A DNA stretch of 64,000 nt from Anas platyrhynchos (GCF_047663525.1 NC_092591.1:30227001-30291000); one strand, 5' to 3'. Positions 14,230-60,600 are shown, numbered from the stretch's first letter. Notes: generated by a model not told the origin, from the sequence alone. A program made the numbers and translations.

Positions 14230-14470
14230 GGCCCCACAGCTCCACGGGCTTAGGCGGTGTTTGGTTAGCGAGCCGTGGCCCGGATTCCTCGTGCTCGCGG
14301 CCCGGCCGGCAGCCAATCCTCCAGGGCTGAAGGATAAACACGGGAGGAAGGCGAAGGGGGTGCAGAGCGGCGTGGGGCCCCGGGAATGTGCCGATGCGGC
14401 AGCCCAGCCTGCCGATTGCACAACCTGGGGGGGAAGATGGTTGGGCCACGCGCCTCGATGCCGCACTGAC
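14230..14470. promoter_or_regulatory. CpG-rich block with CCAAT box, possible promoter
   Basis: CG dinucleotides are dense here compared with the flanking sequence, and an AGCCAATC box lies at 14311-14318. This is the clearest CpG-island-like patch in the upstream 18.8 kb. It could be a promoter of MYRF or of an antisense or noncoding transcript. No exon with a convincing start codon and donor could be tied to it, so the promoter reading is inferred from composition only. Confidence 0.3.
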
Positions 14471-16730
14471 CGTCTGGGCATGGTGTGCTGCTGCTGAGTG
14501 ATGCTGTGCTGAACCAGGCAATGCCTGGCTGCTGGGAGCAGTGCCCGGCAGCATTTGTCCTGCTCAGCCTGGTGTGCTCCTGAGGCTCGGCGCCTGTTCC
14601 AATATGTGCTGGAGACCACGGGTATTTGCCCCCATCCTGGCCATGGGGTCAGGGCTTGGCCTCCACAGCGCCTTGGGAGCTCCTTGTCCTGTCTGGAGTG
14701 AGTGCACAGCAGCACTACAGCCCTGACGTCTGCGGCACTTCAGGAGAAGTGTCTGGGGAAACAGGCAGACCGTCGGCGCAGGCGTGGCAGAGGCTGTTGC
14801 AGGTACCTTTCCTGAGCCTTTCTGTTTTGGGAGCCAAACAGTGCTGAGATGGCGGCAGAGGGATGGAAGCGTGCGGTAAACACTCACCAGCGTCTGTGGG
14901 TTTTCATTTGTCTTCATTGCAGTCCTCTTCTCACTGGCTTTCACAGCACTCAGGGTGGAGCAGAGTGCTTCATTTCTAATTCAAACCTGCACTCCCTGAA
15001 ACCGAGAACAAAAATTCAGCCTCTGGTGCACGGCTACAGTGCTGCGGGGAGGCCCTTGGCTTGGCACAACCTCTTCTCTTCCTCCTCATCGCTGGCATTC
15101 CCCCACCCTTCACTGATGTTCCCCAGCCCATGAAAACAGTTGACCTCGTTGTCATCTCCAGGTTCCCACATCTGGTTCTCGTTAGCAGATCCCAGGATGA
15201 AGTTCCTCGGCTCTCTCCCTTCCTCCCACCCGCAGGTGACCCAGGCAGGATTATGGGCGATTAGAAGACAGGCAACAGAGCAAGAATAGGTGGGGGAGGG
15301 ACTGTTATAAATAGAAATACCATAAACTTATCAGCCTATCACTCGAGGTAAATTCTGGTTTTAATCTCTCAGACCTGTAAATATGATGACTCGCAGGGGC
15401 CAGACACCTTTAACTCTTTCAGAGCCCTGAGGCCGCGTGCCCATCTCAGATGGGAAACGGGATGCAGCAGAGCACCTGAAAAGGGGACAGGGAGCACCCT
15501 GAGCCAAGAGGATGTCACCAGAAGAGACGAGCTGGCAGACTCACTCCATCCAAGCAGAGCAGTGGGGAGACAGCAGTGCAGGAAGCACCTCCGTTTGGAT
15601 GTCGATCGTGTTTGGAGGTTTGGGGAAGGCAGAGAAAACCAGTCCAAACATTGGGATTCCTGACATTCTCACACGTACAGGGGCCTCTGCTCGCCCAGCG
15701 CTGCTCACAAGGAGGGTGCTGCGGGTTTAACATCTTGTTTTTCGGGCAGAGTTTACCTTTGGGGTCTCCTCCTTCCTTTTGTGAGGAAGGGGTGGAAATG
15801 CGGGGGTCAAGAGGAAGGCAGGACAAAGGGATCTGGCAGGTTTGGGAGTTTGTTTGCAGCACGGACTGAAGGAGGGCTGAAATGGAAGGTTTTGCTGTAA
15901 GAGTTTGATCTGATGAGCCTCTCCATGTCTGTACAGGGAGGTCAGCATGTTAGCAGGGGGGGGTTGTACAGCGTGGCTGAATTACTTGGCCCTGGTGCCC
16001 TCCTGCCCCACGATGCTCATCGTGTGCAGAGCACGCTAATAAGCTGCTCTGCAAGAAGGTGCTCTTTGGGCAGCTCTGTGGGGTACTGCAGCACGTCTCC
16101 AGGCTCACTGCTCCAGATTGGAGGGCAGAATTTGTCCTGTTGAGCTTCAGGGACATCAGCGCGTTACAGGTGACAAAACCTCTAGTGAACATTTTGGAGC
16201 AGGTGCTGGTACAGAGGCAGGGCCGTAGGGCAGGAGGTGCTATGTGGGCATTGCTGCTGTCCTTCCCATGGCAAGGAGGCGAATGCTGGCAGCACAGAAG
16301 CGCTTGGGGCTTCCGTGGGCTCCTCCATCTCTCTCCTGCTGGGAGAAGAGGATGCAGGAGTCCGTCTCGTGCAGGGCCGTGTGGGTGTTATGCTTCCCAG
16401 GGTCCCTGCTTCAAGGCTTCCTACTCCCTCCTAATCCCCAGGTTGGAGGGGGAGGGATTGTTGTTAGTGTCATTAGGAGCTCGTGACTCTGTGGAGAAGT
16501 ATTAGCTTTTAATTAATCACCTAAGCTGGCTTTTGGTTAGAGCCTGGCCTTCATGGAAACTACGGGTGGTGGGATGTTCCTCGTGCGGGCACACTGGCGA
16601 GACCCACTGCCCCAACATTCCTGCTTTGTTGTAGCTGGCGTGACTGCTTCCATCCGCAGGCCAAGGAAAGTCCTTTATTTTTCAGATTTTTTTCCCATCA
16701 CACATGCGCAGCCGGCCCCCCACCACGCTG

Positions 16731-16779
16731 TTATCACAGCGCCACAGCTGACGCACCTCTCGCGTCAGGTTGCTTATCA
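16731..16779. promoter_or_regulatory. Clustered GATA-like and CRE/NF-E2-like sites
   Basis: Two TTATCA motifs (GATA sites on the reverse strand) at 16731-16736 and 16774-16779 bracket a perfect 7-bp inverted repeat, CTGACGC...GCGTCAG, at 16748-16768. A CAGCTG E-box (16745-16750) overlaps its left edge. The symmetry and tight packing resemble a cis-regulatory module. There is no conservation or functional evidence available from the sequence alone. Confidence 0.3.
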
Positions 16780-18636
16780 CACCCTTTGCCTGGGTCTCAG
16801 CTGAGCGCTCCTGAAGGTGACTTCTAAGAGGAGGTAGCAGAAAAATATCAGAGCCCAGCAGCTCTGCTGTCTCTTGAGGGCTTCCCATCCTTTCTGGACA
16901 GGTCCCAGGTTCCTCTTCCACCATGGAGAAGCTGCTGGAGTTCGTAGGTGTGAGGGGATCCTGTTGGGGTCAGATGTCTTGAGATTTTTTTATGGACAGG
17001 CTCAGTAACTTGTGAAAAGGCAGCAAAATCGGTCAAGTGCCCTTTTTGCTTCTTTGAACCTGGGTCCCCACCCTGGGCCTTGAGATGAAGATGGGCCTTC
17101 CAATAGCTTTTGAGGTGGATGTTTGCCAAATGCATCGTGATTTACAGCTTGGTGTCTGACCAAGGGTGAGGTGGCAAAGAGGGGCAGTGCTCACCCCTGG
17201 CAGAAAGTTTTGGCCAACGATGATGCTCACAGGGGGGAGGCTGAGGGGTGGTTTTTGCACAAGGGGTGCCTTAGTGGAGACATAGGTGGCGAAGAATCAG
17301 AAGCAGGGTATATCGAAGGTCCTGGGGCTTGAGTGAGGGACACAAGCACCCATGGTGCTGGCCCTTAATGAGCTCTGCGAGGGAGGTGCTGGTGCAGCTC
17401 AGGACCTCACAGGCTCTGCCTGCCTTGTTCTTGTCCCACTGCAGTGCCAGCCCAGCACTAGCATTGCATGTCTGTGCTCTGGATGTGTCCCTTTGTAATG
17501 AGGATTCACACAGGAGAGTGTCACCTCCTTGTCCCCGGGCTCTGCCATGGAGGCGCACGGTGCACAAAGTGTTAGGTGTCCTGCAACGGGACGGATGCCC
17601 GGGATTGTCCCCCCTAGGCAGGGTTACTAAAGGAGAGATCCCCCGTCCGCACACACACCCTGTCCGTTTGGCAGAATTCCTGGCTGGATTTATTTCTGCC
17701 GATTTGCTTGTCTTGGTATGAAAGGGATTTGCAGAGGGGAGTGCTGCAATTGGCCGGGTGCGGGCTGAAACCCCCCGTTTTCGGTTTTGCGGTTCAATGG
17801 CTGACCTTTCCCCACCGCCTCGCCTGCGGGAGGTGGGGGCCGTGAGCAGGTCTCCTCCTGGGCCGGGGACACTGTGTTTGGACATGAAGTGTTTGGGCCT
17901 CTCGGGAAGGGCCCGTCTTCGTTATCGGAGCTGGGGGCGGCAGGGGGGGCCGGGCCTTCTCTTCCACTTTCTTGGCAGTGTCTTTGGCACCGAGGGCTGG
18001 CACCGACCCCAGAGGGCTGCAGACTCCCACTTCAGAGAGACAGATAAAGAAAGCACTTTCTGTCAACAAAACCCGGCCCAGCTTCCCCAGAGCAGGAGAG
18101 GGGAGGAGGAGCCCTCCAGGAGAAAGGAGAGGGAAGTCCACCGCTTGCCCCCGCAGGAGAGAGGAGAGGGAGGAGGGCTCCTGCGGCATCCAGAGCCGCT
18201 CCAGAGCCATCATGGCAGCGGTGGAGAAATTCCAGTGCGTTCTGCAGGGCAGAGGCGAGGGTCTAAAGGGAAGGACTCCAGCTTTCCCAAAGCACCACTG
18301 AGCCCTGCTTTAGGGCCCTGGCTTCTGCACGGATCACTCTGTGCTGTGGCCCCTCCATCAGCCATTAACTGCAGCCCCAGCTAGGCTGGTGCCCTTGCAG
18401 CTTTGCTGACAAAGCTGCTGCACGCTGCATCAGGGCCAAGTCAGTGGTGGTTGGGCAAGAACTGGCTCTCGTGCTCCATGGAGCTCAGGCCTGGCTCCAT
18501 GACCTCTCTTCTCCCACGTGTCCTGAACCCAGCCCCTGCAAAACCCTCTTGACCCACGGCTGGACCATGCCCTGCAGATTGCTGCAGACGAGCCCCACCT
18601 GTGTGTCCAACGTCCTGGGCTGTGTCACCACCCTGA

Positions 18637-51872
<33,236 letters not shown>

Positions 51873-54814
51873 GTCCTGGCAGCACCAGTGCCCTCTGGTT
51901 GGAGAGAGGAGGGGGACTGGTGACACTGGGGAGACTCCCGTACACCCTCCTCCAATAGCCCCCAGCCCCACCTTCCCCCCATCACCTGCTTCAGGCGTGG
52001 AGCTGGTTTGGCTGTGGCTGGTGATGCAGACACTGAAGCACAGCACACACAGAACATAGGACCTAAGCCACAGAAACACAACCAGCCCTGCAGTGTCTCC
52101 TGGACTCACCCAGCACCCCCTCCCGCCACCCCACACGCCCCGGACACCTCTCTATCCCTTATGGGGGACGCTTGTGTCTCCCGTCGCTTCTCCTGCCCCC
52201 TGTGACACTGGATTTGAAAGCATTACACTGGACTGAATGTGGACAGGTCTGCCACATCCCGCAGCACGGATGGGAGCTCCATCCTGTACTGGCCCAGTGG
52301 TCCCAGATGTGCCACGTCAGCTCTCCGCAACACTGGAATTGCTCAACACTGGAGCCCTTTCCAAGAGTGAAACGCTGGAGTTTCACCTGGAAAGGAAGGC
52401 TGTGCCTGGACGTACTGGAAGTCGTACACTGGAGTTGCTGTTCCTTCTAGTTTGGCCCAGGGCCATCCCCTGCAGCCCCCTGGAGACCCCAGGACCCCTG
52501 AACAGACCATTCTCTGCAGACAGCAGGAGAAGGTGCAGCTTCCACGTTTGCCCTGCCTGTCCCCCTCTCCTCACTGTACTCTGTCACCCTATCCAGGTCT
52601 GGATGGATAAACCTAAGAACCCCACTGAAGATGCTGCTGAGGCTGTGCCCAGGCCAAACCACATGTGGGGATGCTTGCCATCAACCCATGGGAGAAAAAT
52701 TAACCCCAAGCCACCTGTGTTAAGTGTCGTGGGGACCCATTTCCTTTGTTTGCCAGCAGCACGTGGCCTCTTGCAGTGCACGTGGAGCTGCCCAGTCGTC
52801 TCTTGAGTCAACGCAGCCGCTCCCCCCGGACGTGCTGAGAATGACCACTGGCAACACTCAGCTCACCCTGCAGAGCCAGGCGGGGTCACTGGGGCTGCAT
52901 GGTGGGGTCTCACTGCACCACCAGGCTAACAGATCTTTGCCAGGCACTGGCAAAAAGAGGCTGATTTTCTCCCACAAAGGAGGAGACAACAGCAGTGACT
53001 GTGGGTCCTTGCTGTCACCATTCTCAGAAAGCAGTGATGTTGAGTGTACTTTGGGTATTTTTACTGTTACAAGTTCTTAACTTGCTAAACTACTGAATTT
53101 TATTTTTTTTTAAGCCGTATAAAAATGGGTCTCTTAATTCTGTCCCTGTTGAGCTACGTCGTGTCTCACATAGGAAACCAAAGGGGGCCACTGCTGAGCT
53201 CCACATTAAAGCTTGACTTCTACAGCTGTGCGGGGACGTGTCAGAGTGACCAGCACTCATGCGTCCTGCCCCAGCCCCTCTTGCTGAAGAAGGAGCCCTC
53301 TGCACTCCTGGAGGCTGAGCCACCACCGGCTCCATACAGCTGTGACTCGTTTTTCCAAGGAAGCAGCAGCCACTGCTGTGGAAGGGCAGTGAAGGGGAAA
53401 CACCACTCTCCAGTCCTGAAGGAAACTCTAAAGCTGGCTTCAGAGAAGAATAACCTTGCCCCTTGCGGCTCCGTCGCTGGACACAGGCAGCTCAAACCAA
53501 ACTGGTTTTGGGAAAGTGCATCAGGCTCCGGCTGCTGCATTTTGTTCCTGTCAGTGGAGATGGATGCAGCGATCCCTCTGCCACTACCAGCTGGCTCAGC
53601 TGCGCCGGAGAAAGAAGCTGCAAAGATGTTTTAGCAGATAGATGGTTCCTGCATGCACCTCGTGGGACCCTACCCTGCCTTCCCTCCCCAGCCTGGGGAG
53701 CAGTTTTATCTCCTGTCACCTGCTTCAGAGCTCCCTTCTGAGTTTCTCTCAGCAGAGCAGCTGTAGCCTTGCGCTTCCTTGCAGCATCACTGGGGGTTTG
53801 TGTCCCTGCCTCCAGAGGACCTGGCCCCTTTCCTTTATTTGCAGGGCAGATTCGAGGTCAGGTCTTCATTCCCGTGCCGTGCCTGCGGGCAGCAAACAGC
53901 GAACTACATCAGCGATGTGCTCCAGTTACTAAAATGCACTGAAGCCTGGGCAGCCAGGAAACGGAGGGTGAGCAGGGAATGCCAGGCAGCCAAGTGGGAA
54001 TGAAGCTCATGGAGGCCTTCTGCCCTGCTTTGGGGAGCCTGGAGAGAGAGCAAGAGGCCCAAAGGCGTGGGGGTGCCTACACACGCACAGGTCAGTCAGC
54101 TCCATGTCCAGAAGGCTTTTCTGCTGCCTGCAGCTGGTAAGGAAACCCTCCAGCAAAGCGCTCTGGAGAGGATGCTCGCTGCTCTTCTCTCCACCTGCCC
54201 GAGGCGTTTTTGCCCAGCCTTAACCTGTGAAGTTGCTTTCTTAGCAGCTTTTACTCTCCAGTTGGCAATCAGTGGCCCAGCCTGGCAAGTCCTTACTGAG
54301 GTGAGCGATGCCCTGTGCTCCTCGAGGGCTGCTCAGCTGAGGGGTAGCCTTCTCAGACCCTTCTCAGCCACTGTTTTCCCTTACTGCCAAACTGGGCTCG
54401 ATGCCCGTGCCCTTTTTCAGCCCCCACAGGGGCAACGGGCAGTGCCGTGAGGGCCAGAGCTGAAAGTGCTGCCTGCAATCCCCACCACCGCCCCCCTCAC
54501 TGATGGTCATGGCCGAGGGCAGCTGAGAGTCGGGTTTGCTTCTCCCCTGCCACAGGGGAAGCTGCTCCGAGGGGGGAGGAAGCAATCAATCACTGGAAAC
54601 GCCAGCAGCGGTGGCCCAGGGGGAGATGGAGCCTCTCAGGTGTCCCCGCAATGCTTAGCCATGGGGTTTACGAGGGCCCTGGCGAACCAAGTGCCTAAGG
54701 GCTACGGGAACATCTCTAGTGCCTTTTTCTGCTAACAGGACTGTACAAGGGAACGGTGGTTTCCCATGCGTGTGCTGAATGCTGCGTGCCTCAAAACCAG
54801 TGGCCAGTTAGCTC

Positions 54815-54820
54815 AATAAA
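54815..54820 (+). terminator. MYRF: Poly(A) signal, possible MYRF proximal end
   Basis: Canonical AATAAA 2.94 kb after the MYRF stop. Using it would shorten the 3' UTR by about 0.9 kb. Confidence 0.4.
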
Positions 54821-55754
54821 TGAGGGGAGGCAATACCTAACGTGCAAAGGGTGGTCTGAGCCCCCATACAGCTGTTTTACAGCAGAAAACCACACGGGCT
54901 GACAGCGATCCACAGTATCAGAGCTTCAGAATGCCATCTTCGGCATCTTATGTTGCTGAAAAACGTATCTTTTGTCTTAAAGTACACCACAAATCATACA
55001 CCAGCTCCACGGGCAGCTGCACAGCAGTATGACAGCAAGGCAGGAACAAGCTCAGAGGGGGGGTTGTAGTGATGAAAGGGTCACGGGATTGCTTCTAAGC
55101 CCCCAGAAACAGCTGTTTGCACAGACTGCCCCTCAAGGTTCCTGCCCTGCCCACCGGTAACTACAGCTGTGTTCCCCATCCCCAATCAGTAACAAGAGAG
55201 TTAACAATCAGGCCTTTCCCTGCATGAGACGGAGGGAGCTCTGAGCCGATGTCTCCAGCCTCACAGCCTGGGGAAAACCCTCTCTTCAGCTGGAAACAAG
55301 ATGCTTCATCTCTCTAGACATTCTTGGCAGGAAGGAAGACGAGCGTGGATACGAGGCCACTTGCCAAAGTTTGGCTCTTTCGGAGTTTGTTTCAAAAGCA
55401 AATTCACAAACATTCTGTCCTACTGTTAGAGCTTAAAGCCTGTAAATAGAGACTATGCCACCACTGCAAGAATTAAGGAAAAAAAAAAAAAGTAAAGCAC
55501 TAATTTGTTTGGTTTAAATGTTGCTGTCACAGCTTTAATCACTGTATATTGCCAGCAAGTTTGTAGAATTGCCTTCTTAGCAGGTATTATTGATTATCGG
55601 TTTTTATTTGTGGGAAACAAGCGTGGTTTCCCTCCTTTCTTTCTGATTTATATTTATATTTTGCCGAATTTGAGTGCTGAGTCTCCGGATCCCCCACTTT
55701 TTTGTTTGGCTTATTTAGACTTTGTTTTATGCTCGAGGTAAATACGCCCATATA

Positions 55755-55760
55755 AATAAA
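55755..55760 (+). terminator. MYRF: Poly(A) signal, probable MYRF distal end
   Basis: Canonical AATAAA embedded in TATAAATAAATATATAAATA, the last + strand signal before the convergent TMEM258 gene. Confidence 0.6.
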
Positions 55761-56379
55761 TATATAAATACTGCTTTGTATCCAAGGACGGCTCCTGGCT
55801 GCGTTCCTCCCTTGCTATGAAAAAACAGCCTTTCGGGTCAGTAGTTATAAGCTGCTTGTCACATGACTGAGGAACCCCAATGCCACCTGCTCAGCGTGAG
55901 CTTCCAGACGTGCACAGGTTGGGGTCAGGATAACTGCAGGCTGTGGCTGCTCACTGCTAACGCAGCACACACGCTTTTGACCAGATTTAAGTTATGGCTC
56001 ATGCCTCAAAGGTCAGGTCCAGACCCAAAAGCATTTGAGAGCACTCGCAGAGGGAAAGCTCCTCTACCAAATAGGAAAGTTTGACACCAGGGATGTGTCA
56101 CACACCACCAGCTGCAGTTTCACAGCAGTAACTGTTCTCTGCAGCTCAATTCCAATTGTGTGTTCAATAGCCTAGAAGGAAATACAAACTGTGCTCAATT
56201 CCTTACAAAACAGCTGCTCCAGCTGCTGAAATCAGCCAAGGAGACGGCTGCTGGAATTGCAGGTGCAACACAGGGACCATCCCAAGGCTCATGGATTTTG
56301 TGAAGAAATCAAGGCTGTTTCAAAAAGCCCGGTGAAAAGAAAAGCCAGGTGAAAGACAAACCGCAAGTCCAAAGGCAGG

Positions 56380-57648
<1,269 letters not shown>

Positions 57649-57862
57649 GCCGCCCCAGCTCCCGGGCCCGTCCCGTCCGCTCCCGACACGTCGCCCCGGC
57701 TCCCGCCGCCGCCCGCCCCTCGTCGGAACCGGAAGCGGAAGCGGAAACGGAAGCGGAAGCGGAGCGTGCCGGGACGGGGGGCGGGGCGCGGCGGGACGGA
57801 GCCGCCGCTCATTGGCTCCGGCGCGCGGCGCGGCTCAGCGCGGGAGCGGCGGCACCGGCAGG
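57649..57862. promoter_or_regulatory. Shared divergent promoter of TMEM258 and FEN1
   Basis: Only about 200 bp separate the TMEM258 start codon from the likely end of the FEN1 noncoding first exon. The interval is very CpG-rich. It holds a tandem run of GCGGAA/ACGGAA hexamers (57724-57763) containing the ETS/GABP-like core CCGGAAGC, and an ATTGGC (inverted CCAAT) at 57811-57816. No TATA box is seen. This fits a CpG-island bidirectional promoter of two housekeeping genes. Transcription starts are not determinable from sequence. Confidence 0.75.
57724..57763 (+). repeat. Tandem GGAA hexamers (ETS-like array)
   Basis: About seven near-perfect hexamers of the type GCGGAA/ACGGAA/CCGGAA are arranged head to tail inside the divergent promoter. 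Each carries the GGAA core of ETS-family sites. Confidence 0.8.
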
Positions 57863-58678
57863 GTAATGGCGGAGGGGGGAGCGCGGCCGGGAGCGGGGCC
57901 GGGGTTGGGATCGGGATTGGAATCGGAATCGGAATCGGGACCGGGACCGGGACCGGGAACGGGACAGGGGCCGGGGGCTGGAACCGGGATTGGGACCGGG
58001 AACTGTGACTGGGAACAGGGACCGGGAATGGGGCCGGGGGCTGGAACTGGGACCGGGACTGGGAGCTGGGACCGGGACCGGGAACTTGGACCGGGACCGG
58101 GGCCAGGGAACGGGAACGGGGCCGGGGCAAGGGGCTGGTACCGGGATTGGAAACGGGGACAGGGACCTGGGAGCAGGGACCGGGACCAGGATTGGGAACA
58201 GGAATGGGACCGGGAACGGGGCCGGGGACTGGAACCGGGACCGGGAGCTAGGACCGGGAACGGGAACAGGACCAGGGCCAGGACCAGGGACCGGGGCCGG
58301 GGACTGGAACCAGGATTTGGAACAGGAATGGGACCAGGACATGGGAACAGGGACCGGGAACAGGAATGGGACCGGGGCTGGGACCGGGAACAGGACCAGG
58401 GGCTGGAACTGGGATTGGGAACGGGAGCCAGGACCTGGGAACAGGAGCGGGACCAGGGCTGGGGGCTGGCACCAGGACGAGGGACTGGGAGCGGGACCAG
58501 TACCAAGGACTGGGAGCAGGGATCAGGGCCAGGGCTGGGGGCTGGAACCGGGACCGGGACCAGTGCCGGGGTCTGCAGCCCGCAGGGCACAGACTCCTGG
58601 TGCTGTGGGGGGCCGTCCCCATCCCCCTGTCCCTGCCCAGTCCCCACGGGCGCTGAGCGCAGCCCCTGTGCCCCGCAG
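57863..58678 (+). other. FEN1: FEN1 5' UTR intron (predicted)
   Basis: In mammals FEN1 has a noncoding first exon and a single intron before an intronless coding exon. Here a plausible donor GTAATG follows CAGG at 57862, and a strong acceptor CCCCGCAG ends at 58678, two bases before ATG. The intron is largely made of a G-rich minisatellite. Confidence 0.65.
57898..58570 (+). repeat. G-rich minisatellite in FEN1 intron 1
   Basis: About 670 bp of degenerate hexamer-based repeats (GGGACC, GGGAAC, GGAACC, GGAATG, GGGGCC) on the + strand. Bases 57937-57963 contain five GGG runs spaced by ACC or AAC, a clear G-quadruplex motif. Hexamer periodicity keeps several frames open on both strands, which explains the long spurious reading frames here. 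Confidence 0.9.
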
Positions 58679-58679
58679 G

Positions 58680-59825
58680 ATGGGAATCCACGGCCTGGCC
58701 AAGCTGATCGCCGATGTGGCGCCCGGCGCCATCCGCGAGAACGACATCAAGGCGTACTTCGGGCGGAAAGTGGCCATTGACGCCTCCATGAGCATCTACC
58801 AGTTCCTGATCGCCGTGCGGCAGGGCGCCGAGGTGCTGCAGAACGAGGAGGGCGAGACCACCAGCCACCTGATGGGCATGTTCTACCGCACCATCCGCAT
58901 GGTGGAGAACGGCATCAAGCCTGTGTACGTCTTCGACGGCAAGCCGCCGCAGCTCAAGTCGGGGGAGCTGGCCAAGAGGACCGAGCGCCGGGCTGAGGCC
59001 GAGAAGCACCTGCAGGAGGCCCAGCAGGCCGGAGAGGAGACCAACATCGAGAAGTTCAGCAAGAGGCTGGTCAAGGTGACCCAGCAGCACACCGATGAGT
59101 GCAAGAAGCTGCTGATGCTGATGGGCATCCCCTACGTGGAGGCGCCGGGGGAGGCAGAAGCCAGCTGTGCCACCCTGGTGAAGGCGGGGAAGGTCTACGC
59201 GGCCGCCACGGAAGATATGGATTGCCTGACCTTCGGCAGTCCCGTGCTGATGCGGCATCTTACCGCCAGCGAGGCTAAGAAGCTGCCCATCCAGGAGTTC
59301 CACCTGAACCGTATCCTGCAGGACCTCGATCTGACCTGGGAACAGTTCGTGGATCTGTGCATCCTCCTGGGCTGCGACTACTGCGAGAGCATCCGCGGCA
59401 TCGGGCCCAAGCGGGCCGTTGAGCTCATCAGGCAGCACAAAACCATTGAGGCGATCGTTCAGCACATAGACACCAAGAAGTACCCTCTGCCCGAGAACTG
59501 GTTGCACAAAGAGGCCCAGAAGCTCTTCCTAGAGCCGGACGTGGTCAACCCCGACGACGTTGAGCTGAAGTGGACGGAGCCGAATGAAGAGCAGCTCGTC
59601 CAGTTCATGTGCGTGGAGAAGCAGTTCAACGAGGAGCGTGTCCGCAACGGCGTCAAAAGGCTGAGCAAAAGCCGCCAGGGCAGCACGCAGGGCCGGCTGG
59701 ATGACTTCTTCAAGGTGACGGGCTCCATCACATCAGCCAAGCGCAAGGAGCCTGAGCCCAAGGGGTCGGCGAAGAAGAAAGCCAAGACCAACAATGCCGC
59801 AGCCAAGTTCAAAAAGGGGAAATAA
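58680..59825 (+). CDS. FEN1: Flap endonuclease 1, 381 aa
   Basis: FEN1 removes 5' flaps during Okazaki-fragment maturation and long-patch base-excision repair, working with PCNA in nucleus and mitochondria. The protein starts [20 protein letters not shown] and is uninterrupted, as in other vertebrates; human FEN1 has 380 residues. Metal-binding acidic residues are all present: Asp34, Asp86, Glu158, Glu160, Asp179, Asp181 and Asp233. The H2TH region follows Asp233 ([20 protein letters not shown]). The PCNA-interacting box QGRLDDFF starts at Gln337, and the tail [16 protein letters not shown] is a nuclear signal and DNA-binding extension. ATG at 58680 is chosen because it aligns with the invariant FEN1 N-terminus, and the new Gly2 N-terminus is functionally essential. 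The open frame upstream is repeat sequence. Confidence 0.99.
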   Translation: MGIHGLAKLIADVAPGAIRENDIKAYFGRKVAIDASMSIYQFLIAVRQGAEVLQNEEGETTSHLMGMFYRTIRMVENGIKPVYVFDGKPPQLKSGELAKRTERRAEAEKHLQEAQQAGEETNIEKFSKRLVKVTQQHTDECKKLLMLMGIPYVEAPGEAEASCATLVKAGKVYAAATEDMDCLTFGSPVLMRHLTASEAKKLPIQEFHLNRILQDLDLTWEQFVDLCILLGCDYCESIRGIGPKRAVELIRQHKTIEAIVQHIDTKKYPLPENWLHKEAQKLFLEPDVVNPDDVELKWTEPNEEQLVQFMCVEKQFNEERVRNGVKRLSKSRQGSTQGRLDDFFKVTGSITSAKRKEPEPKGSAKKKAKTNNAAAKFKKGK

Positions 59826-60600
59826 CCAGACTCAAACCCCAGCCGTTAGTTTTTGTGCTCAACCGGGAATTTTTGGCTAATAACAAACAGTTGTCTCTCT
59901 GTCCTGTGTGTCACTGCTTGGTAGGTTGCTGTCAAAGTCCTTCTGACAAGGCTAGGCTAGTGAAAGATGCGAGTGCTTCAGCAGCGGTAGTAAGACACGG
60001 GGCTGGGGGGCAAAGAGGGCTGAGATCTGCAGCTGGGGGGAGCTGGCAGGGGTGAGAAGGTGGCGGGTGAGGAACGAGGGGGCTGCATTCAGCAGTTCAG
60101 CTGCAGCCTCTGTCGCTTGGAGGCTTCTGACATTGAGGCCTCAGGGACGGGAGGTGACATCCAACCACAAATCCCCTTTTGATTTAAGAGGTAAAAAGCT
60201 GAGCCCCAAAAAGTGAACCAGGCACAGGTATTGCAGGAGAGATTTCTCCCTGACATGGCTCATCTAAAAAGAGGTAAGGTGCAAGCAGCAAAGGCAGAAA
60301 ATGGGGAGACATGAATGGAAAGCAAGGTGGAATTGGGAGGAGACTTGAAATAATGAGGTAAGCTTCTCCCTTTAGTGAGGACCTCAGGTACTGGATTCCT
60401 TCCCTTACTGTCATTTTTTTATTTTTTTTTTAAAAAAAAGGAAAAAAATCTGTATCGGATTCCAAAGCCCTGCCCTGCTCTTAATGCATAAACCGAGGAC
60501 AAGCTGACCTGAAACTGCAGCTCTCCAACCCTGAATCTCCCTGCTAGGCTCAATTTTATGTTTAATAAGAAAAATGTCAATAAACCTAAAATGGAAACCT
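59826..60600 (+). other. FEN1: FEN1 3' UTR
   Basis: Noncoding sequence after TAA. The first good AATAAA on the + strand is at 60579-60584, giving a 3' UTR of about 0.77 kb. Another AATAAA (60768-60773) follows a 19-T run and may be a weaker alternative. Confidence 0.65.
60579..60584 (+). terminator. FEN1: Poly(A) signal, probable FEN1
   Basis: Canonical AATAAA in GTCAATAAACC, about 750 bp after the FEN1 stop codon. Confidence 0.6.

Larger units (their letters stand above)
51873..55785 (+). other. MYRF: Probable MYRF 3' UTR
   Basis: No reading frame of interest follows the MYRF stop. Two AATAAA signals are present, at 54815-54820 and at 55755-55760. The second ends an AT-rich block (about 55490-55790) that looks like a typical distal 3' UTR end. 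A 3' UTR of 2.9 or 3.9 kb is therefore predicted, with alternative polyadenylation possible. The cleavage points are inferred. Confidence 0.65.

Noticed and set aside
14015..14715. Two overlapping - strand frames of 179 and 215 codons
   Set aside because: They cover the CpG-rich block, where stop codons are scarce; no recognisable protein features.
53125..53634. 169-codon frame after MYRF
   Set aside because: It lies within the predicted 3' UTR and has no recognisable motif.
57990..58679. Open frame running in frame through the minisatellite into FEN1 (would give a 611-residue protein)
   Set aside because: The hexamer repeat contains no stops by composition. FEN1 has an invariant N-terminus at 58680 and a strong CCCCGCAG acceptor just before it.
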